64,000 nt of DNA from Brassica napus (GCF_020379485.1 NC_063452.1:53506439-53570438), one strand, 5' to 3'. Shown: positions 1-11,684, counted from the first letter of the stretch. Numbers and translations are program-made. Notes: generated by a model from the sequence alone, not told the origin.

Positions 1-110
1 GCAATATGTTATGTTTTTTTTTTTTTTTTAATTTGATATTACAATGAAACAGTTCCTCTGACTAATAGCTTAGATCTCATTATGTGCACTTGTGTTAGTT
101 GTGGAAAAAA
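1..110 (+). promoter_or_regulatory. 5' leader of the GH3 gene, probably the end of a leader intron
   Basis: A long T-run at about 14-29 and pyrimidine-rich DNA precede two possible acceptor sites (ttag at about 69-72 and gtgttag at about 93-99). This looks like the end of a 5'-UTR intron whose donor lies left of the window. No TATA box or other promoter element can be assigned. Confidence 0.35.
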
Positions 111-2983
111 ATGGGGACTTTGAGTAAGGCTTTATGTCTTCTCCTGCTGTTCTGTACCCTGGCCGTTGCTGCTGCTGATGTTGCTGATACTGGGGGTGCT
201 CCAAAGTACAAAGACCCAAAGCAGCCTTTGGGTGCAAGAATCAGGGACCTGATGAACCGTATGACTCTCCAAGAGAAGATTGGTCAGATGGTTCAGATCG
301 AACGCACCGTAGCCACACCTGATGTCATGAAGAACTACTTCATAGGTTAGAAGAAATCTTTGGAACTGTGTCTGTTAAGTCTAAGTTAGTTGACATCGTG
401 GGGGGGGGGGGGGGTTATCTTTGATGTATGTGTAGGGAGTGTGTTGAGCGGTGGAGGAAGTGTGCCTGCACCAAAGGCCACACCTGAAGCTTGGGTGAAC
501 ATGGTCAATGAGATTCAAAAGGCTGCTCTTTCCACCCGCCTTGGGATCCCCATGATCTATGGGATTGATGCTGTTCACGGTCACAACAACGTGTACGGCG
601 CCACCATTTTCCCTCACAATGTAGGCCTTGGAGTCACCAGGCAAGTTTTGTCCAACAAGGCCTTTAAGAACTGTTCATAAATAAACTTTTGTACGGCTAT
701 AAACATGAGACCAGCTTTATATTTGTGTGTTTTTACTAATCTTGTAGGGATCCTATGCTACTTAAGAGGATTGGGGAAGCAACCGCACTTGAAGTTAGAG
801 CGACTGGAATCCCATATGCCTTTGCTCCCTGCATTGCAGTAAGTATATACTAGTTTGAAGTAGTCTAATCAAGAAACCTGTGTGCTTAATAGTGTTATAC
901 TTTGACAGGTTTGTAGGGATCCGAGATGGGGAAGATGCTACGAGAGCTATAGCGAGGATTATAGAATTGTCCAGGAGATGACTGAGATTATACCCGGCTT
1001 GCAAGGTGACCTCCCTACCGAGCGAAGAGGTGTTCCCTTTGTCGGTGGAAAGTAAGTATCTTTATGTTTATACCCGGTTTGCTTCTTTTATGTTTGAATC
1101 CTGATGATCAAAGTGGGGGACAAGCCTCGGGTCATCATGATCACGGGTGCTTTTATTTAGAACTTATTGGCCCTTGAGTGTTAATAGATTCAGGATAACA
1201 GATGAATCAATGTAGTGATTGTCAATTTCACAAGTGCCTGGCAGTCTATGATTAGGCAACACATGTGACATGTTTCAACTCTATCTATAGTAGGTTCAGA
1301 CAAGTTCTTAAAGAGTCTCTTCCACTGTAGGACCAGTGTGAAGCATCTAAACAGTCCCTGTCCCACTCATTAGAGGAGATAGTATAAGTTTGGTTAGATT
1401 CGTTTCAGTCTTTATCTTGAGTTTATCTAAATGAGTTTGTGACGGTAACAGATCAAAAGTTGCGGCTTGTGCTAAGCATTTTGTGGGAGATGGAGGTACA
1501 GTGAGAGGGATAGATGAGAACAACACGGTGATTGACTCGAACGGGCTATTTGGAATCCACATGCCTGGATATTACAAGGCTGTAAACAAGGGTGTTGCAA
1601 CGGTTATGGTGTCCTACTCTGCCGTGAACGATTTGAGAATGCATGCTAACAAGGAACTCGTCACGGGTTTCCTCAAGGACAAGTTGAAGTTCAGAGTAAG
1701 AAATGATTCATGTTGGATGCACTTGGCTGTTCTTTGGTTCTAAAAGCTTCTGTTTCCTTTGCAGGGTTTTGTCATCTCTGATTGGCAGGGGATTGATAGG
1801 ATCACGAATCCTCCGCATCTTAACTATTCATACTCTGTCTACGCGGGAATCAGCGCTGGAATTGACATGGTTAAGTGATTCTACCTTACATTTATTTGTT
1901 ATACGGTCCATTTGGTTACTTGATTATTGTATGTGTGTGTGTCTCTCTCTATGCAGATCATGGTGCCATACAACTACACAGAGTTCATAGATGAAATCAA
2001 CAATCAGATAAACAAAAATCTGATCCCTATGAGCAGGATTGATGACGCTGTGAAGAGAATCTTAAGGATCAAATTCACAATGGGACTCTTTGAGGAACCA
2101 CTGGCTGATCTCACCTTCGCCAACCAACTTGGTAGCAAGGTCCGTTGTTTGTTTTATCCTCCTCTTTTACTCATCATCAGTTATGAAACTGAACAAAAAC
2201 TCTGCGCAAATTTTGACAGGAACACAGGGAACTAGCTCGTGAAGCCGTGAGGAAATCTCTAGTGCTGCTCAAGAATGGTAAGAAAGGAGATAACCCGTTG
2301 CTTCCTCTCCCTAAGAAGACGGGAAAGATCCTTGTGGCGGGAACACACGCTGATAACTTGGGGTATCAATGTGGTGGCTGGACCATCACTTGGCAAGGCC
2401 TTGACGGCAACGACCTCACCATTGGTATGTTTACTGATGATACAGAACTTCATGTTACATATGTTAGTTATACTGAGTTTGGTTTTGATGATTCACAGGT
2501 ACAACGATCCTTGCGGCTGTGAAGAATACAGTGGCTCCGACCACACAAGTCGTCTACAACCAAAACCCCGATGCAAACTTCGTCAAGTCTGGTGAATTTG
2601 ACTACGCCATTGTGGTCGTGGGTGAGCCGCCTTATGCTGAGATGTATGGGGACAGCACTAACCTGACCATAAGTGAACCTGGTCCGAGCACGATAGGGAA
2701 CGTGTGCGGATCAATGAAGTGTGTGGTGGTTGTTGTCTCTGGGCGTCCCGTGGTGATGGAGCCTTATGTTTCGACCATTGATGCCCTTGTGGCAGCTTGG
2801 CTTCCGGGGACGGAAGGTCAAGGGGTTGCTGATGCTCTGTTTGGTGATTATGGGTTCACTGGAAAGTTGGCTCGGACTTGGTTTAAGTCGGTGAATCAGT
2901 TGCCGATGAATGTTGGCGACCAGCACTATGACCCGTTGTACCCGTTCGGTTTTGGGTTGACCACACAACCAGCCAAGTTGTAG
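111..2983 (+). CDS. BGLC1: Glycoside hydrolase family 3 beta-glucosidase / beta-glucan exohydrolase (BGLC1-like), 9 exons
   Basis: Exons by eye: 111-345, 436-640, 748-838, 909-1051, 1452-1695, 1765-1869, 1957-2139, 2220-2424 and 2499-2983. They sum to 1896 nt (631 aa), the usual length for plant GH3 exohydrolases. An N-terminal hydrophobic stretch (about residues 8-24, ending AVAAAD) is a secretion signal, so the enzyme should act in the apoplast. The GH3 TIM barrel follows, with KHFVGDGGT and the nucleophile Asp in VISDWQGID (about D312). The second domain carries [11 protein letters not shown] (E513/E518), which holds the acid/base Glu of barley ExoI-type enzymes. The family removes glucose from non-reducing ends of wall glucans including xyloglucan. 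ATG 111 is chosen because the signal peptide begins there and only non-ATG codons precede it. Oddities: intron 2 starts with GC, intron 1 has a 12-G run, and the usual SYSSWNG block reads SYSAVND. Closest recalled relatives are At5g20950 and At5g20940; which of the two is the orthologue is unsure. Confidence 0.92.
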
Positions 2984-3125
2984 GCTTGTCTTGTTCCGAA
3001 GCTATAAGTTTAGTTATTCAACTGATCACATTTGAGTTTGTATAACTTGAGAAGCAGACGACGGCAGAAAAATTTGGAGCCTGTCTCAACTTTTGAGTTT
3101 ATATTCTATTCAAAGCTTTAAGAAT
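2984..3125 (+). other. 3' UTR of the GH3 gene
   Basis: T-rich sequence after the TAG stop. No clean AATAAA is evident. The segment ends where similarity to the TOUSLED 3' region begins. Confidence 0.5.
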
Positions 3126-3360
3126 ATAGTTCATGTTACGTAATTATAGTAAAACAGCCTAATTAAATTCACCAGAAGTTAATATGGTTTGAAGGGACCG
3201 GGAGATAAAAAGATTTAAATAAACAAACAAAAACTTTTATTATCTATACAAAAAGAAAACAATCTAGGTAGGACCTGGTCCTTAAATATCTCTGGTTTGT
3301 TTGTGAAGACTACACAGTCTCATTACTTAGCGTAGGAAAGATAGGGATCCTATTAGAACT
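3126..3360 (-). pseudogene. Relic of a second TOUSLED 3' end (last codons plus 3' UTR)
   Basis: Read on the minus strand, the right end encodes DPYLSYAK followed by a stop, matching the last codons of the TOUSLED gene at 17654-17690 (DPYLSYTKK). The rest is collinear with the DNA behind that stop codon. Shared blocks include a TTAATATGGTT stretch, TAAATAAACAAACAAAAACT and ATCTATACAAAAAGAAAACA. The copy near TOUSLED is split by a 0.9-kb retroposon (16672-17585) that is absent here. No other kinase exons are recognisable to the right, so only the tail of the duplicate survives. Confidence 0.8.
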
Positions 3361-4426
3361 TCTGAGAATAGGAGGAATTACGAGAAAGTGTCGATGTGGA
3401 GAAACAAGATTATTAGAACATCATACACAAAAAAAAAAAACGGGTAGATTGTTCTATTGTTGTCCTCATGAATCAAAAGAGTTTAGTTGTTTCTTAACAC
3501 TTTTTTTTTTGTTAATTGATATTGAAAAACAAAGTGATTTGAGAAGTTGGTGTTGTAGAATAAGTATCATTTGTTCGAATGGATCGACATTGTTGTGGTT
3601 TAGTACATGAATGACGTTGAAACAAATGTTGAAAAGGTTTAATTGGATGATGGAGCGGTGAAAGCAATGGTCGAAAGATGTGAGAGGATGTAAATGAGCT
3701 CAGATAAGTGGTGTACTCGAGATTTCTTTGTCGAAGATGAGGAGAGTCAATATTCCTTTTTTGGGTTCGTTCGGATTCTCTCTAAATTTGTTTGATCGAA
3801 GGAATCGGGTCACCAAACATCACAAATGTCATGTAACTTGTGATTTCTTTTTTTTTCCTATCAATGTTGGTTTATGTACTTGTTAGGATTTGTTTGCGTT
3901 CATAGTCTTGTTTTTGAATTCTTGAGAAATGTAATGGTTGTACAGATTTCGCATCATGTCATGGTTTGTTGTGATTTTCTGCTGTTTAATGGCTCTATTT
4001 GTTTATTTTATGGTATTTGTGATTCTAGATTATCAACTATAGAGAAGAAACATGAGGTTATCGAGACTGTTTCGAAAAAAACCATTGATTTGGTAAGAAA
4101 TTCTTATTTCCCTTTGAATATCTATGAGAAAATGGTTTGGTATTGTGTTATTTCATCGGTTTTGAACTCAAAGAGCTTCATTTTGCTTGTTTAAGTTTGT
4201 TCTTTTCAGAGACAGTTGATGAATTTGAAATTGCGGACATTTTCCCTAGGCTTGATATGGTTCCAGAGGCCATTGCAACCAAGTTTAGAGATATGATCCA
4301 TTGCTTTCTACAATCTGGAAAGAAGTCTCTTAAACCAGAAAGAGGTTTGAGCGTCAAAAGTTTTTGATGACAAGGCAAAATTATGTGTTATTTCAGGAAT
4401 CGCTAGGAATATACAAAAACAAATTA
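3361..4426. other. Unrecognised degenerate sequence with one exon-like fragment
   Basis: No intact gene is seen. At about 4208-4367 the plus strand stays open for about 50 codons with coding-like composition (VDEFEIADIFPRLDMVPEAI and onward) after a pyrimidine tract ending in CAG. A shorter open piece at about 4030-4094 (STIEKKHEVIETVSKKTIDL) may belong to the same gene. I do not recognise the family. Confidence 0.3.
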
Positions 4427-4480
4427 TCTATACTATTAAAACATAAGTTATAAGTTATTTCATGTGTGTTGTCTTCATTT
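4427..4480 (+). mobile_element. Helitron-like 5' terminus (3' end not found)
   Basis: The sequence A|TCTATACTATTAAAACAT matches the usual plant Helitron 5' start (TC end, host A before it). No matching hairpin plus CTAG was found downstream before the hAT-like element at 5461, so the element is decayed or truncated. Confidence 0.45.
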
Positions 4481-4585
4481 TGACTATTCTTTAGAAAGTT
4501 TATCAAATTTTACATGATTTAATTATAATATCTTCTAATATTTTAATCTTTTTATTTGAAATGAAAATGAAGTTTTTTTAAATGA

Positions 4586-4737
4586 AAATTTAACAAAATC
4601 TTTGTGGCATCCTTTAAATTTTATTTCTGAAAATTAATTATCATAAATATCATTGGAAATTAAATTTAACAAAATCTTTGTGGCATCCTTTAAATTTTAT
4701 TTCTGAAAATTAATTATCATAAATATCATTGGAAATT
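4586..4737. repeat. Tandem duplication of a 76-bp AT-rich unit (two copies)
   Basis: The unit beginning AAATTTAACAAAATCTTTG occurs at 4586 and again exactly 76 bp later with no difference visible by eye, which suggests a recent local slippage or repair duplication inside old AT-rich DNA. The surrounding stretch 4480-5452 is AT-rich and shows no gene. Confidence 0.9.
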
Positions 4738-5460
4738 AAAGTTAATTTATTTTTAATTCATAAATAAATCTAAAAATTCTATGAAATATTTAAATTATAT
4801 TTTAACGATAATATCAATTTAGTTTTTCAAAGATTTTAAATATATTTTGTTAGAAAAATATTCATTTCTATTTCAGATATAAAATAAAATACTTCTACTC
4901 TATTAATTTAGAGTCTTGTTTTTATCTACTGATAAAAAGTTGTTAGACCAATTCATTAAAATCTTAACATGTATTATTTTTACATTAATAAATTAAAATT
5001 ATAATTTGTAAAGTAAATCAACAAATCTTTAAATGATATCACATTATTTTTTCATGTATGATATTTAGGTTAAAACATCTCTTACACTTTTAAAAAGTGT
5101 ACTAATTTTTTTTTTATCATCCCAATAATAAATTTTGACCATTATCTTAACAATAAATGTGGAAACATCATTATACAGATTAATATTATTAAGAATATAT
5201 AAAATACACAGATCTTTTTACACATGTGATTGTTGATGAATATATTTGTTGATTTACTTTGTTTTAGTTTTAATTTCTGTATTGGTGCACATACCATTAA
5301 ACTTGCTAGTTAAACCACAACAAAAATTTGCTTTCTCATCTCACGCATATGTAATGATCATAAAAAAAATCTTGCAGTTCATAATGATAATAGTTATGCA
5401 AACAATCCAATTTGTATATAATTTCAAAAGCTCATCCTTTCAGTTCTGCATGTATGCGTT

Positions 5461-6097
5461 TAGGCCTGAGCAAAAAAACCGAAACCGAATAACCGAACCG
5501 GAACCAAACCGAAATACACGAAACCGGAACCAGACCAGAACCCTCAAATACTCGAACGGTTCCTATATTTCTATATCTGAAATAACCGAACCGAACCGAG
5601 AACCGAACGGGTACCCGAATATATAAAAATATTAATTATATATACATATGATATAACTAAATATATATTTTTAATTTAAAAATCTGTTAAAAGTATCCGA
5701 AAATAGTTGAGGATAACTAAATTATTATTAAGTATCCAAACTACCCGAAAGTATCTGAAACTATCCGGATAGATTTATCCGAAATATCCAAAATTCTTTT
5801 CTAAATCATCCTAATTATTTAATATTTTACCCTAAATAACCGATATTTTATCTGAATTACCCGAACTGCCCGAACTATCCGAACCCGAACCGGAACCAAA
5901 TGAGAACCGAATATTTTTCGGGTATTTCCCGTTTTTTAGTTTTACTATCCGAACCAAACCGAACCCGAAACTATCCGAACCGAACCGAACCGAAAATAGG
6001 TCAAATAGTAAATGGATCCTCTAGCCTCCTACCCAAACTATCCGAAACCCAAAATGCCCGAACCGAACCGAACCGATACCCGAAATGCCCAGGCCTA
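5461..6097. mobile_element. hAT-like non-autonomous element, copy 1 (CCGAAC-rich)
   Basis: Terminal inverted repeats TAGGCCTGAGC and GCCCAGGCCTA. Flanking 8-bp repeats are TATGCGTT (5453-5460) and TATGTGTT (6098-6105), one mismatch. Subterminal zones are tandem runs of CCGAAC/CCGAACC/GGAACC around an AT-rich core. It carries no transposase. An 8-bp duplication with a short TIR fits the hAT superfamily. Two further copies lie at 37725 and 59263. Reading frames here (repeating Pro-Asn-Arg-Thr-Glu) are artefacts of the hexamer repeat. Confidence 0.8.
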
Positions 6098-6147
6098 TAT
6101 GTGTTAATGGTTTGTAAATTTTAATTGTGATAAAGAGTCTTGCAATT

Positions 6148-7336
6148 TGATATATGGTGTTTTATACATCTTGTATATATGCTTTTAAATTGGGTTTCAA
6201 GTCTTTATCGAGTCTTTATAGTCCTTTTGGAGTCATTACAGGTCTGGAGTTGCATTGGATGGGAGATGGACCAGCTGGAACAGAAGAGGCAGAAAACAAT
6301 GCAATTTGGTGGTTTTCACGCAGAACAATCAGATAGCGGAGCAACCCGAGTGACTATTCCGAGTGAGTGTTCCAGCGGCAGAGATTGTTAAGGAAACTAC
6401 AATCATTACGGGATTTGCCCTAATTATCCATATTTTCTCTCCCAGCCGCCTGTGGCTTTGATATATCATATTTTTTGTTTCTCTTTATCATTCTACGCTA
6501 GTTTACAGAGAGGAACCAGACCCGAAAACTCCATTGTTGGATTTGCTTATTGTAAAGGGAGAAGGATCTCTACACTCTTGAGAAGAATCATGAACCCTAT
6601 CTCTTTTATTTTATTGATTCAGCATGTTTTCTTCATCTGTTATCTCTGTGTTCTCTGTAGCTACGGCTAAGTAGTCAGCTTGCTTAGTCTAGGGTGTTAG
6701 GGTGTTAGATCCGTGAGCTAGACATAAATAAGTTATAAATCGATTGTCTTCATTCACTGTTGTTCTTAAGGCTTGCATCAAGTTAACCATTTAGTGCCTG
6801 ATTCTAGGTTTAATCTATTCATCAAAAGTGTTATAGGTTGCTAGACATAACTTGAATGAACATTGCATCTCTAACCAGCGAAAGTAGATGTTAGGGTGTT
6901 TTGTGAACATATCGGACTTGATCTCTATTGCTTGCTGTCGCATCTTGATCCAAACGATAGTTTAGGTATCAAGATCGATAAGCATAGGGAGCAGTACCAC
7001 GACAGTGGACTGTTCTACTTGAGTGATCCGAGTTCTAGACTTGCTCTTAATTAAACTTGAATAATTGTTTGGCTCACACTTGCTTAACACCCGATCAAAC
7101 CACCCTAGGCTAGCATTTTAGTTATCTGAATACTTTAATTAATCTTGTTACTTGTTTCTCACGAAACCCTCAAATCTTCAAACCCCCATATTGTTTTAGC
7201 TTGATATTGATCTCATAAAGATAAAGTGTAATAGTTGGTCTCTGTGGATTCGATCCTAAAGTGCTACATCGACATACCATTCGATTGTGGTAGTGTGCAC
7301 ATTAGGTTAATTGGTGTGCGTATACACGTAATATCA
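6148..7336 (+). repeat. 5' LTR of the Athila-type element
   Basis: 1189 bp from TGATATATGG to ACGTAATATCA, the same length as the 3' LTR. It should hold the promoter and start of the element RNA. Small reading frames inside it are paralleled in the other LTR and are not genes. Confidence 0.95.
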
Positions 7337-7357
7337 AATTGGCGCCGTTGCTGGGGA
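7337..7357 (+). promoter_or_regulatory. Primer-binding site (tRNA-Asp type)
   Basis: TTGGCGCCGTTGCTGGGGAC lies directly after the 5' LTR. Apart from one C-to-T difference it is the complement of the plant tRNA-Asp 3' end, the primer used by Athila elements. Confidence 0.85.
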
Positions 7358-7565
7358 CCATCTTTTTACATATATTTTTCGGTTATTTATTTAGTCTAAG
7401 ACCTCTAACTTGCTCTATCCGTTTTGTTGCAGCTAATTTTTCAGGTGCATTACCTGTAGACATACTCGGAGAAACGCACAAGGATAGTTAGTTACATTTA
7501 CTAACCAGGAGCTAGCAAGGTTAGAAAGAACAAATCGTCAACAGCCAAGGCAAACCGACACCACT

Positions 7566-9987
7566 ATGGGTGATCACGCCAATCAGGATGATCTCACTGC
7601 GGCTATGGCACTCATGCAGCAGCAGATGCAACAAATGCAGCATACCATCCAAGCTCAGCAGGATGCTGCTGAACAGGCTGCTCTCGCGCGGCAGGAACAA
7701 CAAGCGCAGACTGTTCCAATCGGGCAGAGAAACATTCCTTCCAACATCCCTACTACGCGCTCTGCCATTGGTCCTCCACTCTGCACCAGGCAAGACTTCA
7801 CGATCAAGCCTACTTTGATCGGTCTAGTACAGAGAAAGGTGTTCTCTGGTCTCTCTACAGAAATTCAATGGAGCATATTGAGAGCTTCGAAAAAGTCTGC
7901 AGTTTCACTCACGTGAATGGTGTTCCACCAGACTACATCACGTGCATGTTATTCCCATTCTCTCTTGATGGAAAAGCTGCACGGTGGTTGAACTCTCTCC
8001 CTACCGGCTCTCTCACTTCATGGGAACAGGTCCGATCAGCGTTCCTCAGCCATTTCTACTCTAAGGCGAAAACAACTGCATTTAGGAACAAGATCACCTC
8101 CTTCAGACAGCTCACTGATGAGCCTTTCTGCGACACATGGGAGCGCTTCAATGACTATAGCAGAGAATGTCCTCACCATGGATTTGATGATGATTACCTC
8201 CTGGACATTTTCTATGATGGAGTGGACTGGAAATACCAAGGTGCTCTAAACTCTGCGAGCAATGGAGACTTCATGACTCAAACCACTGATGGAGCGTTTA
8301 AGTTGATTGAGAACATGGCTGCTAGCTCAGCTAATAAGAAAGAGAAGAGTGATTGCTCCAAGAAAGGGAACAGTTCTGACACCCAGAAAAAAGATGAGCT
8401 GGCTGCCAAGGTTGATCAGCTACTGAAAAACAACCAAGGGCACGTCTTCAACATGGAGCAAGCTACGGCCGGGCATATTCAGAAACAGAACAAGCGACAA
8501 CCGCAGAGCAATCAGCAAGCTGTTCCAGCTAACGGGAACAGTCAACCAGATGAGCTGAAGGGTCTGGGTATGATGATGCAACAGCTGTTGCAGGGTCAGC
8601 AGGTTCAAGCCAAGGCGTTGAATCACGTAACCACGGAAATAGACACCAAGATGGGCAACATGTTCACTGAGCTGAATAACAAGTATGACAATCTTGCGAT
8701 CCATATAAGAAAGATCGATGTTCAGCTTGCTCAAACAGTTGAGAGTGTCAAGAGGCAACAAGAGACGCTCCCTGAAAGAACAGATAAAATCCTAGGACTG
8801 AGCACTGTAATGCAATAGAGCAGCCGTTCGCTGAGACTGCTCCAGGCGCAGAAGAGAGAGCAGAGCAGTCTGCTAGCTCTGGAGTGACTGCTCCTAGCGA
8901 ACCTGCTGAGACTCCACCATCTCGAGTCTATGTTCCCAAGGTTCCCTATCCAATTCCACCTAGACATCTGATGGATCCCATTAGTGAAGAGCAGCTGATA
9001 GGTTTTAACAAGATGGTGAGAAGGCTTCCTAAAGAACTTGCATTTGAAGATGCTCTGCAGATTCGTCCATTGCTCAAGTTTTTTAGAAACTGTAGAGAGA
9101 CTCAAGAGGAGATCAAGGTCCTCTATGCCAAAGCTCTGTCTACACCAGCACTGAAGGTATTGCCTAAGGTTGATGATCCTGGAAAGTTTGTTTTCCCATG
9201 TTCCATCGCAGGAACAACCATCAAGGATGCTCTTTGTGACTCTGGTTCTTGTGTGAATCTCGTCTCAAAGGCTATTGTAGACGATTTGGGTATTGCTGAT
9301 GTTGAGCGCTCTCAGCTGACCCTGACCTTTGCAAACTCTTCTAGAGCAGTCCCATATGGAACCATCTGCAGCCTTCATGTTCAAGTAAGGGAATGCATTG
9401 TTCCTGCTGAGTTTCAAGTTGTTGAGATGAACAAGGATCATGAGATGCCTTTGATATTTGGAAGGACATTCATGGCTACTGTTGGAGCAACCATCGATAT
9501 GCCCAACAAGAGAGTCTGCTTCTCCAACATCAGCAAGAAAGTTTTCTACAAGGCTGTACCCACCAGATCTTCCTCATCACACGCCTCTCGCATCTCAGTG
9601 TTTGATGTAGAAAAGCTGAAGGTTTTTCCAGAGAAGGAGCATGGTGATAAGGGTGAGAGCAGGCTGTTATCTGATGAAGATCCTAACACTGATCCTACTA
9701 AATTCAGAGAGAATTCAAGGGTGAAACAGAAAGTTCAGAAGAAAAGGGTCAAGGGTGATCCTATGATGACTTTGATACCTCGCTTGTGTGATGAGAAATC
9801 CATTGAGTATGAGGTAAAGTGCAAGGGTACCTTTAAACCTTTCTCTAAAGTCAGAGTAATGCTCACACATGAGCTGAAAGAGAAAGGAGAAGCTGCTGTG
9901 AAAGGGTTGCTGAGCAGAGTTTTGAAGTTGAACATGTCTGATTGTGGAGCTTGTTTTGGAACAAGTCCTCCTGCTCAACCCGACTGA
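7566..9987 (+). pseudogene. Retrotransposon gag-protease gene with two frameshifts
   Basis: Gag starts at ATG 7566 with a Gln-rich N-terminus (QQQMQQMQ). The frame moves by one base near 7865, where HIESFEKVCSF begins the Athila gag core (KAARWLNSLPTGSLTSWEQ, CPHHGFDDDYLLDIFYDGV). It moves by one base again near 8785-8790 in an A-run, so the block NPRTEHCNA continues in a third frame to 9987. Each shift fits loss of one base. The last part holds the aspartic protease with DSGSCVNL (nucleotides 9239-9262) and the flap/exit motif PLIFGRTFM. There is no CCHC knuckle. These products would form the particle and process it. The frame ends before any polymerase. Confidence 0.88.
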
Positions 9988-11063
9988 TCCCAGTCACCAA
10001 GTCAAGCTAGAGACTTAAACCAAGCGCTTAGTGGGAGGCAACCCACTGTTACGTGTAAATATAACTTGGTTTTGTTTTTGTTTACTTATTTTCGTTTTAG
10101 TTTATTGAGTCTCAGGTCAAAAAGCAAAAAAAAAATCCGAGATACTTCAAAAATTCTGGGTTGTAGAAACAGAACAACCTACCCCCAGAAAAGAGCGGTT
10201 GTTCCAGGCTATCATCTGACGATAGAACACCCAGAATTTTCATAGAGCGCCTGCTCCACTCAGGTAAGTATCTCAACCCAAAAAAATATATATATATATA
10301 TATTTATTCTTGTTTTCTCCTTCTCTCTGATTTATTTTCACACCAGGGACGTTGTGAAATAAGTCTGGGGGAGGGTTTTCGTTGTTTACTAACTCGTTTC
10401 TTTCTTTTGGGTCAATTTGAATCAGTCTTTATTGAGTCAGTCAAAACTTTGTGGGAATTAGGACCTTATTCTGTGTTGATCACTGGCCACCTTGTGCTTT
10501 TGTTATCTTATTCAGTGACCTTAGCAGTGGCGAAAAACACACATGTGGACCTGGAACACCCTGACATATCTCACTTGATTCTCCAGAAGTTCTCAGCCGA
10601 TCAGGTTACACTGGGTAGACTTAACTCCACCTTACTTGAACCTAATCTTAACTGAAATTCTTCTTGTTATGGGCATTAGATCAAGGAAACGAGACACACT
10701 CAGGACTTCTTATCCTTTTTATCCATCTTGCTGATCATGAGTGGCTAGCTCATCTTTAGCTAGTTCCCACCCTGCACCTTAGCCTTTATTCCACCTTCAT
10801 GCATTTGTTTTTCAGTGTCATATGTGCAGATATGTGCAAAAATGTCGGAAAGAAAAGGATTTACGAAGCCTCCTACTCGTTACTGCTCCAGAAATTATGG
10901 CAGAAAGGAGAACAAGCAGATTAAGGGAGCAACCGCTTCATAACCAATGAACTGCGCAAGAGCAGGGGTGGAGAACCAGAATGGTTGCGAAATCAGAACC
11001 ACCAGTGGCACTCAGAACCATCATGTATGACCTCCTTCTTTGTCACATCACCATATCAGTCTT

Positions 11064-11097
<34 letters not shown>

Positions 11098-11684
11098 AGG
11101 TAATGGAGAAGGGGATGAGATCAAAGAAATATGAGCCACTGGAAAGATCGAGCAAAGGAGTGGGTACCAAAAGGAAAGTGGAACGCAAAACAATCAGTTC
11201 CATGTTCCGTCATCAGAACAATCGCACCAGATAGAGCAAAAACGAGTAGAGGCTGTGGACATCAATGGATCTATCCTCTCTTGTCATTTTGTGTGATATC
11301 CTGCATCCTCTTCAATGAAATGGTAGCCCCTAAACACTTTTAACTCCACCATTAAATAGCCTGTTCCACACCTAGACCGTCTACCCTGAATGATGCCTGT
11401 GATGAGAAGCTCACGCTACTCTTAAATGAATGTAGGGAGTTCTCTCTCGATAGTGTTGCTTTTTCAGGTTTGAGATGAAGAGTATGGAGCCGATTTTTGA
11501 ACAGCAGTCAGTGGGGTTCCGGTAAGGGTGTGTTGTCCTAGTTTTACTGCTTGTATGGTTCAGAGATTCGTGGTTAAAGTATGGTTGCTGAGAATAGGAG
11601 AGTTCCCACACTTTCAAACTTTTCTCCCTGTTCTTGATACTTGACATTGTTTGAGGACAAACAAGGATCTAAGTCTGGGGGAAT
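9988..11684 (+). other. Non-coding 3' interior of the retrotransposon, with an internal copy of the polypurine tract
   Basis: It begins with the Athila-like signature AGCGCTTAGTGGGAGGCAAC (10024-10043), normally found behind the coding region, so polymerase is cleanly absent rather than degenerate. AAGTCTGGGGGA occurs at 10361-10372 and again at 11671-11682 before the 3' LTR. An A-run of about 30 lies at 11066-11095. Short frames here (10407-10655, 11040-11234) show no domain. Confidence 0.7.

Noticed and set aside
5246..6124. Open frames rich in Asn, Arg, Thr, Glu, Pro
   Set aside because: They are translations of CCGAAC-type hexamers inside the hAT-like element, not proteins.
6140..6670. 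Small open frames in the left LTR (and twins at 11641-12207)
   Set aside because: They recur in both LTRs and are short, and match no domain. LTR sequence explains them.
10407..10655. 82-codon frame behind the protease, considered as an envelope-like gene
   Set aside because: Too short, no signal or membrane pattern typical of envelope proteins, and surrounded by stop-rich DNA.
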